DNA from: Pseudonocardia oceani | GTDB taxonomy: Bacteria > Actinomycetota > Actinomycetes > Mycobacteriales > Pseudonocardiaceae | Direction of reading: 5' to 3' | Length of the DNA: 64,000 nt | Assembly (NCBI RefSeq): GCF_019263585.2 | Contig: NZ_JADQDF010000001.1 | Span: 5,218,501-5,282,500, forward strand | Shown here: in pieces, positions 56,417-64,000 of the stretch | Numbering within the stretch: position 1 is the stretch's first letter | Layout of the letters: each line of letters starts with the position of its first letter | The notes under the pieces: generated by a model | Database searches by the model: none | What the model was told of the DNA's origin: nothing | What the model saw: only the letters and a program-made list of their open reading frames with translations | Position numbers and translations under genes: made by a program

Positions 56417-58156
56417 TCAGCCCACCTGCACGACCGCGAACGACTCGGGCCGCAGCGTCAACGCCCCGTCCTGGCCCTCGACCGGCTCCGAGGCCAGCAG
56501 GATCCGGCCGACGGAGGCGTTGAGGGAGAGCGTGACGGGGTCGGGGCCGAGGTTGCAGGCCACGCGCAGGCGCCCGCGGTGCAGGACGACGGTGCGGGCG
56601 GTCTCGTCGATGTCGACCTCCACCTCGTCGAGCCACGGGTCCGACAGCTCGGCGTGCTCGCGGCGCAGCGCGATGAGCTGGCGGTGCACCTGCAGCAGGG
56701 TGGCGTGCGGCTCCTGGAGCTGCTCGTCCCAGTCGAGCTCGGAGTCGGTGAACGTCGACTCCGCGTTGGGGTCGGGCACCTCCACATCGCCCCAGCCGTG
56801 CTCGGCGAACTCCGCCGTGCGGCCCTTGCGGACGGCCTCGCGCAGCGCGGGGTCGGGGAAGTGGGAGAAGAACTGCCACGGCGTCCGCGCGCCCCACTCC
56901 TCGCCCATGAACAGCATCGGCGTGAACGGCGAGCCGAACAGCAGCGCCGCGCCGCAGGCCAGGAGGCCGGGGGAGAGGGTCTGGGTGAGGCGGTCGCCGG
57001 TGGCGCGGTTGCCGATCTGGTCGTGGTTCTGCAGGTAGGCGAGGAAGCGGTGGCCCGGGACGCGGCGGGTGTCGACGGGCGCGCCGTGCAGCCGCTGGCG
57101 GAAGCTCGACCACGTGCCCTCGTGCAGGAACGCGCGGGTGAACACGTGCGCGAGCCCGGTGAGGCCCGCGGTGGCGAAGTCGGCGTAGTAGCCCTGGCCC
57201 TCGCCGGTGAGCGTGGAGTGCAGCGAGTGGTGGATGTCGTCGCACCACTGCGCGTGCAGGCCGTAGCCGCCGCCCTCACGGGCCGTGACGAGCCGGGCGT
57301 CGTTGAGGTCGGACTCCGCGATGAGCGACAGCGGCCGGCCCACGTGCGTCGCCAGCGCCTCCACCTCGATCGCGAGCTGCTCCAGCACGTGCGTGGCGCG
57401 CTCGTCGTGCAGCGCGTGGACGGCGTCGAGGCGCAGGCCGTCGACGTGGAAGTCGCGCAGCCACATCAGCGCGTTCTCGATCACGTAGCGCCGGACCGGC
57501 TCGGAGTGGGCCTTGTCGAGGTTGACCGACGGGCCCCAGATGTTGCTGCCGGAGAAGTACGGCGCGAACCGGTCGAGGTAGGCGCCCGAGGGCCCGAGGT
57601 GGTTGTAGACGACGTCGAGCACGACGCCCATCCCGCGCAGGTGGCAGGCGTCGACGAAGCGCTTGAACGCGTCGGGGCCGCCGTAGTTCTCGGTGACGGC
57701 GTACCAGCCGACGCCGTCGTAGCCCCAGTTGCGCGGGCCGTCGACGGCGTTGACGGGCAGCACCTCCACCATGTCGACGCCGAGCGCCGCGAGGTGGTCG
57801 AGCTTGCCGATTGCGGAGTCGAACGTGCCCTCGCCGGTGAACGTGCCGATGTGCAGCTCGTAGAGGACGGCCCCGGGCAGCGCGCGGCCGGTCCACATGC
57901 GGTCCTGCCAGCGGTGCGCGCCCTCGTCGTAGAGCCGCGAGGCGCCGTGCACGCCGGTCGGCTGCCACCGCGAGCGCGGGTCGGGCAGCGGTGTCTCGTC
58001 GTCGTCGAGCAGGAAGGCGTAGGCCGTGCCGGGTCCGGCGCCCTCGACGTCGGCCCGCCACCAGCCGGCGCCGTCACGGGTCATGGAGTGGGTGGTGCCG
58101 TCGACGAGCACCCGTACCTGGTTGCGGTGCGGGGCCCACACCTCGAAATCCGTCAC
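56417..58156 (-). CDS. treZ: Malto-oligosyltrehalose trehalohydrolase
   Basis: TreZ releases trehalose from maltooligosyl-trehalose made by TreY. The 579-residue GH13 enzyme has an N-terminal CBM48-like domain (TDFEVWAPHRNQVRVLVDG). The barrel motifs are LYELHIGTFTGEGTFDSAIGKLDHL, VLDVVYNHLGPSG, VDGLRLDAVHALHD (nucleophile Asp), SLIAESDLNDAR (acid/base Glu) and FLAYLQNHDQIGNRATGDRL. The C-terminal beta domain is intact. The GTG start follows a CAGGAT-like -10 by 6 nt. It is the last enzyme of the TreX-TreY-TreZ route, but is split from treY by an opposing membrane-protein gene. Confidence 0.95.
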   Translation of the reverse strand: MTDFEVWAPHRNQVRVLVDGTTHSMTRDGAGWWRADVEGAGPGTAYAFLLDDDETPLPDPRSRWQPTGVHGASRLYDEGAHRWQDRMWTGRALPGAVLYELHIGTFTGEGTFDSAIGKLDHLAALGVDMVEVLPVNAVDGPRNWGYDGVGWYAVTENYGGPDAFKRFVDACHLRGMGVVLDVVYNHLGPSGAYLDRFAPYFSGSNIWGPSVNLDKAHSEPVRRYVIENALMWLRDFHVDGLRLDAVHALHDERATHVLEQLAIEVEALATHVGRPLSLIAESDLNDARLVTAREGGGYGLHAQWCDDIHHSLHSTLTGEGQGYYADFATAGLTGLAHVFTRAFLHEGTWSSFRQRLHGAPVDTRRVPGHRFLAYLQNHDQIGNRATGDRLTQTLSPGLLACGAALLFGSPFTPMLFMGEEWGARTPWQFFSHFPDPALREAVRKGRTAEFAEHGWGDVEVPDPNAESTFTDSELDWDEQLQEPHATLLQVHRQLIALRREHAELSDPWLDEVEVDIDETARTVVLHRGRLRVACNLGPDPVTLSLNASVGRILLASEPVEGQDGALTLRPESFAVVQVG

Positions 58157-58390
58157 GCGCGAATCCTGCCGGTTCGGCGGCCCGGCCGCTGGGCGCGGCG
58201 GGTGTGGGTCTGCTGACAGGATGCCGGCCGGAGGCGCCGCCGGAACCGGTCGTCCGGACGGTTACCGGACATACCCCTCCCGGACGAGCGTCCGCCTGGC
58301 CGAGCGCCCGTCGTCACCCGGGAGTCGACCGCGCGACGCCCGGCGTTCACCCATACGATGCCGACCCAGGCATCGCACCGGGGAGGGCGC

Positions 58391-59230
58391 ATGGCGGGAC
58401 ACCGACGTGGTCGGGACGACCCGGCCTGGCGCGCCCTCGCGCCGCACCTCCCCCTGGCGCTCGCGGTCACCGCGTTCGTGCTCGGGCTGCTCAGCATCGG
58501 GCTGCCCAACATCGCCCCGGGCGTCGACGTCATGTCCGCGCCCGGTTCGCCGGTGCGGCTGTTCTTCGGCGTCTCCGAGGAGATGAACCTCCCGACGTTC
58601 TTCAGCGTCCTGACGTTCCTCGCCCCGGCCGCGCTCCTCGCGCTGGCCGGCGTGCTGGCCGGGGGCCGGATGCGCACGCCGTTCCTCGTGGTGGCGCTGG
58701 TGCTCGCCCTGCTCGGGTTCGACGACTTCGCCGCGCTGCACGAGCACCTCAGGGCGCTGGGCGACCTCATGGCCCAGGACGACCTCGGGCCGTTCGAGTA
58801 CGCCTGGGTGCTGCCGGGCGCCGTCATCGGGGCCGGGGTGGTGTGGGCGTTCTGGCGCCTGGCCACGCGGCTGCGCGGCGCGGCCCGGCGCGACCTGCTG
58901 CTCGGCATCGCGGTCTTCTTCGTCGCATCGCTGGGCTTCGAGACCGTCAACGGGTTCCTCGACCGCCCCGGCCTCGACGGCGCGCCGCTGCAGATCGGCA
59001 CGCACGTCGAGGAGATCACCGAGGACCTCGGCATGATCATCGTGCTGCGGGGCGCGCTCGGCCTGCTGCAGGTCCGGCGCGCCCGCGGCAGCGTCGCCCT
59101 GCGGGTGGCCGACCGCTCGCTCGTCGAGGGCGGGCCGGACGAGGACGAGGAGCAGGCCGCACCGGCCGCTCCCGCCACCGTCGACGCGGCCGAGACCGAC
59201 CGGATCCCGGTGGTCTCGGCCCGCTCCTGA
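58391..59230 (+). CDS. Integral membrane protein of unknown function
   Basis: This is a 279-residue protein with six or seven hydrophobic segments (about residues 20-40, 65-90, 96-112, 133-155 and 168-185, and others). In the third region there is an acidic/His cluster LLGFDDFAALHEHLRALGD, and later ETVNGFLDRPGLDGAPLQIGTHVEEITEDLGM. The charged intramembrane-flanking His/Asp/Glu residues could bind metal. A 50-residue acidic tail ends the protein. ATG 58391 follows GGGAGG; ATG 58358 is an in-frame alternative. It is inserted head-on inside the trehalose gene block and its stop lies 1 bp from the treY stop. Confidence 0.65.
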   Translation: MAGHRRGRDDPAWRALAPHLPLALAVTAFVLGLLSIGLPNIAPGVDVMSAPGSPVRLFFGVSEEMNLPTFFSVLTFLAPAALLALAGVLAGGRMRTPFLVVALVLALLGFDDFAALHEHLRALGDLMAQDDLGPFEYAWVLPGAVIGAGVVWAFWRLATRLRGAARRDLLLGIAVFFVASLGFETVNGFLDRPGLDGAPLQIGTHVEEITEDLGMIIVLRGALGLLQVRRARGSVALRVADRSLVEGGPDEDEEQAAPAAPATVDAAETDRIPVVSARS

Positions 59231-59231
59231 G

Positions 59232-61568
59232 CTACTCCGGGCGCACCAGCAGCGCCACCGGATAGCGGGCCAGCAGCGTGCCCAGCGCGAGCGCCGATCC
59301 GTCGACGGCGGTGCCGCTGACGACGTCGACCCAGTCGGTGGCCGCGTCGGGCAGCGGGAGGACGGTGTCACCCCAGCCGCCGCGCGCGGCGAGCCCGACC
59401 GGCAGCCGCGTCGCCACGGCCACCAGCGACGACGAGCGCGAGAACGCGACCGCGTGCCCGGCCGCGGGGCCCTGGGCGGGCACCGCGCGGTAGCCGTCGA
59501 ACAGCCCGGGGCGGCGACGGCGCAGGCGCAGCGCGCTGATCGTCACGAGCAGCTTCGCGGCCCCGTCGGCGTCGACGTCGGGGAGCCAGCCGCCGTCGAG
59601 CCGGGCCAGCAGGTCGCGGCGCTCGGCCCAGTCGACCGGGCGGCGGTTGTCGGGGTCGACGAGCGAGTACTCGAACAGCTCCGTGCCCTGGTAGACGTCC
59701 GGCACGCCGGGCGCGGCGATCTGCAGCAGCTTCTGCCCCAGGGAGTTGGCGCGGCCCGGTCCGGAGATCCGCGCGACGAACTGCTCGATCTCGGCGACGA
59801 TCGCCGCGTCGGCCATCACGGCCGCGGGCCACGCGGTCACGGCCTCGTCGACCTCGGCCGCGGCCTCGACGTGGCTGGTGACGAGCTTGGCCTCCTTCGA
59901 CGCCTTGCCCAGGTAGCCGGCCATCCGCTCGACCGAGATGGGCCAGGCGCCGACCAGGTTCTGCCAGGCCAGCAGGTCCAGGGAGCGGTCGGGCAGCGGG
60001 TGCGCCGCGGACCAGCGGTGGAACTTCTCGGCCCACTCGCCGGGGATCTCGGCGAGCACGGCCAGCCGCGCGCGGACGTCCTCGGAGCGCTTGGCGTCGT
60101 GCGTCGAGAGGGTGGTCATCGTGGCGGGCCAGGACGCCTCGCGGACGGCGAGCGCGGTGTGGAACTCGCCGGGGGAGACCCCGAAGCGGGCCGGGTCGCC
60201 GCCGACCTCGTTGAGCGCGACGAACCGGTTCCAGCGGTAGAAGGCGGTGTCCTCGACGCCCTTGGCCATGACCATGCCCGAGGTCTGCTGCACACGGGTG
60301 GCGAGCTCGGCGCCCGGCTCGGCGAGCATCGTGGCGCGGATCGCGTCCAGGACGTCGGCGAGGTCGGGGCGGTGCGTGCGGGCGACGGAGACGGCGGTGT
60401 CGAGGGTGTCGCGGCCCTCGGGCAGGTAGGAGCGGTAGACCGGGAAGCCGCACAGCAGTTCGGCGACGGCGTCTTCGACGCTCGTGAGCGGAAAACGTGG
60501 CTCCGGCCCTGTTCGCCACGCACGGGCGGCGGTCGCCGCGATCCGGCGCACCTCGGCGGCCAGGATCGTGCCGGCCACCTCCCGGCGGGCGTCGTGCTCG
60601 GCCGCGTGCAGGCTCTGCTTGCCGCCGGTGTGCTCGGCGGCGAGCTGGGTGAGCAGGCCGGCGCCGTCGGGGTCGACGAACACGCCCTGCACCTCGCGCA
60701 GCGCCTCGTAGCCGGAGGTGCCGTCGACCGGCCAGGAGGGTGGCAGGTCCTCGCCGACGCCGAGGATCTTCTCCACCAGCAACCAGCGTTCGGGGCCGAT
60801 GGCCGCGCGCAGCATCCGCATGTAGGCGCCGGGGTCGGCCAGGCCGTCGGGGTGGTCGACGCGGATGCCGTCGACGTCGCCCGCGTCGACCCAGCGCAGC
60901 ACCTCGCGGTGGGTCTTCTCGAAGATCTCCGGGACCTCGACGCGCACGGCGGCGAGGGTGGAGACGTCGAAGAAGCGGCGGTAGGTGAGCTCGGCGGCGC
61001 CGCGCTTCCAGTGCACGAGGCGGTAGTGCTGGCGCTCGTGCACCTCCTGCGGGGTGCCCTCGCCGGTGCCGGGGGCGATCGGGAAGGCGTGCTCGTAGTA
61101 GCGCAGCTCGCCGTCGACGACGGTGAGGTCGTCGACCGAGTCGTCGCCCAGGATCGGGAGCAGGACGGGCCCGGCGTCCCAGTCGATGTCGAACGTGTCG
61201 GCGTGCTCGGACTCCCGGCCCAGCCGCAGCACGTCCCACCACCACGGGTTGGCCTTCGCGACCTCGACGCCGACATGGTTGGGCACGATGTCGAGGACGA
61301 ACCCGAGCCCGGCCGCGCGCACCGCGTCGACGAGCCGGCGCCGGCCCTCCTCGCCGCCGCGCTCGGCCGAGACGCGCGTCGGGTCGACGACGTCGTAGCC
61401 GTGGTTGGAGCCCGCGCCCGACTCGAGCAGCGGGGAGGCGTAGAGGGCGCCGACGCCGAGGGCGTCGAGGTAGGGGACCAGGCCGACGGCGTCGTCGAAG
61501 GTGGTGTCCTTCGAGAACTGCAGCCGGTAGGTGGACGACGGGGCCACGGTTCTCCGAGCATCTGGCAC
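59232..61568 (-). CDS. treY: Malto-oligosyltrehalose synthase
   Basis: TreY converts the reducing-end alpha-1,4 bond of maltodextrin into an alpha-1,1 (trehalose) bond. The 778-residue GH13 enzyme has SSTYRLQFSKDTTFDDAVGLVPYLDALGVGALYASPLLESGAGSNHGYDVVDPTRV cut across the N terminus, IVPNHVGV, the nucleophile D238 in DGIRVDHPDGLADP, the acid/base E266 in LLVEKILG and the late TLSTHDAKRSEDVRARLAVL. Residues about 349-363 (RAWRTGPEPRFPLTS) appear to come from a dispersed palindromic repeat, inserted without breaking the frame. GTG 61568 lies 7 nt after a TAGGTT -10 box (61581-61576). Confidence 0.95.
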   Translation of the reverse strand: MPDARRTVAPSSTYRLQFSKDTTFDDAVGLVPYLDALGVGALYASPLLESGAGSNHGYDVVDPTRVSAERGGEEGRRRLVDAVRAAGLGFVLDIVPNHVGVEVAKANPWWWDVLRLGRESEHADTFDIDWDAGPVLLPILGDDSVDDLTVVDGELRYYEHAFPIAPGTGEGTPQEVHERQHYRLVHWKRGAAELTYRRFFDVSTLAAVRVEVPEIFEKTHREVLRWVDAGDVDGIRVDHPDGLADPGAYMRMLRAAIGPERWLLVEKILGVGEDLPPSWPVDGTSGYEALREVQGVFVDPDGAGLLTQLAAEHTGGKQSLHAAEHDARREVAGTILAAEVRRIAATAARAWRTGPEPRFPLTSVEDAVAELLCGFPVYRSYLPEGRDTLDTAVSVARTHRPDLADVLDAIRATMLAEPGAELATRVQQTSGMVMAKGVEDTAFYRWNRFVALNEVGGDPARFGVSPGEFHTALAVREASWPATMTTLSTHDAKRSEDVRARLAVLAEIPGEWAEKFHRWSAAHPLPDRSLDLLAWQNLVGAWPISVERMAGYLGKASKEAKLVTSHVEAAAEVDEAVTAWPAAVMADAAIVAEIEQFVARISGPGRANSLGQKLLQIAAPGVPDVYQGTELFEYSLVDPDNRRPVDWAERRDLLARLDGGWLPDVDADGAAKLLVTISALRLRRRRPGLFDGYRAVPAQGPAAGHAVAFSRSSSLVAVATRLPVGLAARGGWGDTVLPLPDAATDWVDVVSGTAVDGSALALGTLLARYPVALLVRPE
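60481..60527. repeat. CGTGAGCGG-type palindromic element in frame inside treY
   Basis: It resembles, in reverse complement, the element at 24691-24734: shared blocks are CTCGTGAGCG, ACGTGGC and GGCCCTG. The match is imperfect (several mismatches and short gaps), so relatedness is probable, not certain. Confidence 0.45.
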
Positions 61569-61575
61569 GCGCGAG

Positions 61576-61581
61576 AACCTA
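61576..61581 (-). promoter_or_regulatory. -10 box (TAGGTT), treY
   Basis: TAGGTT on the minus strand ends 7 nt before the treY GTG; leaderless start. Confidence 0.55.
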
Positions 61582-61639
61582 TCCGACGACCCCGTTCCCG
61601 GCCGGGCGAGCGGGCCCTACGCGCGGTCCGCGTGAGCCC

Positions 61640-62097
61640 TGCCACGGCTCGGTCCCGGGCCTGAACCGGTCGGCCGCGGCCCCGGGGCCGGGGGAGCCGC
61701 TGCGTGCGGCCCAGGTGCTCGCCGCGCTCGCCGCCCGCCTGCCCGCGGAGTCGGTGGTGGTGGAGACGCCGCCGCGCCGTCCCGACCTGCACCGGCTGCT
61801 CCCGGCCCGGCGCCCGCCGGGGCCCCTCAGCCGCGATGGGCGGGCTGCTCGCCGACGGCCGCTACGCGGTGATGGACCGCCTCGCCGAGCAGCACGGCGC
61901 GGCCGGGCCCCGTGGCCCGCCTTCGAGGAGGTGAGCATCGCGGGGCTGGCCGACTCGCTGGGCTGCCGGGCCCGGCGGGTCGGGGACCACGACGACCTGC
62001 TCGCGGTCCTCGACGCCGAGGTGCCCGGCCTCGCCGCCCGGCGCACCCCCTCGTCCTGGACGTGGCGGTGGCGCCGGATGCCGGGTTGGCGCCCTAG
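61640..62097 (+). pseudogene. Relic of a thiamine-diphosphate enzyme (benzoylformate-decarboxylase-like)
   Basis: Pieces of one protein can be read in changing frames. EPLRAAQVLAALAARLPAESVVVE...RRPDLHRLLPARRP comes first. A frame change with a large deletion leads to MGGL joined directly to ADGRYAVMDRLAEQHGAAGP. Another frame change gives PAFEEVSIAGLADSLGCRARRVGDHDDLLAVLDAEVPGLAARRTP, and a third gives LVLDVAVAPDAGLAP and a stop at 62097. NGRYAVMDRLAE and GPWPAFEE are reminiscent of the C-terminal ThDP domain of benzoylformate decarboxylases. The missing centre includes the GDG ThDP motif. The relic lies between treY and glgX on the opposite strand. Confidence 0.65.
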
Positions 62098-62119
62098 TGC
62101 TCCGCCGGAGCGGGACCGG

Positions 62120-64000
<1,881 letters not shown>

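Overview
This is 64 kb of very GC-rich chromosome from an actinobacterium, most likely the Pseudonocardiaceae (Pseudonocardia-like). Three things point there. The codon bias is strongly GC3. GTG starts are common, and many sit 6-8 nt after a TANNNT -10 box (leaderless genes). The gene order is also that of the Mycobacterium/Pseudonocardiaceae core backbone: ileS, lspA, rluD, dnaE1, bio, nad, his, trp, lgt, pyk, tesB, and a treX-treY-treZ block. No rRNA, tRNA, insertion sequence, prophage or CRISPR array was seen.

Layout. 1-10.5 kb: end of ileS, a DUF167 protein, a methyltransferase, a CPA1-type antiporter, lspA-rluD-anchored protein, two GT4 glycosyltransferases, an alpha/beta hydrolase and a DMT-like membrane protein. 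10.7-14.2 kb: dnaE1. 14.5-22 kb: a PaaX-like regulator divergent from bioA, a SulP permease, then bioF-bioD-bioB-bsaP and a solitary PemK/MazF-like gene. 22.1-27.2 kb: a LON-domain protein and an NrtR-type regulator divergent from nadA-nadB-nadC, with a 23-bp operator-like palindrome in the nadA leader. 27.6-36 kb: hisD-hisC-hisB, hisH, a broken SDR gene, a receptor Ser/Thr kinase, hisA (priA), hisF-hisI. 36.6-42.8 kb: trpE, a Trp-operon membrane protein, trpC, trpB, trpA, lgt. 42.8-46.8 kb: DUF2461, pyk, an ArsR/SRPBCC pair and a thioesterase. 46.8-50.7 kb: an accessory island with a duplicated pair (DUF3558 lipoprotein plus WXG100-like protein) and a PPE-like protein, which looks like type VII secretion cargo. 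50.7-56.4 kb: metY, a CoA-binding protein, two tandem DUF418 membrane proteins and mdh. 56.4-64 kb: treZ, treY and glgX (treX) on the minus strand, interrupted by a membrane-protein gene and the relic of a thiamine-diphosphate enzyme.

The biosynthetic clusters are tight: most neighbours overlap by 4 bp (ATGA/GTGA), implying translational coupling. No trpF is present although trpE, C, B and A are; the HisA homologue has PriA features that would cover this step. TreX, TreY and TreZ together convert glycogen to trehalose.

The least ordinary content is non-coding. Several families of short palindromic or dispersed repeats occur. At least one element lies in frame inside nadB and a probable second inside treY, adding 15-17 residues to core enzymes, in the manner of Rickettsia palindromic elements. 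A CCCGACTCG-core repeat family clusters near 0.75-2.35 kb. The WXG100-like/lipoprotein/PPE-like cassette is the best candidate for an under-described protein system.
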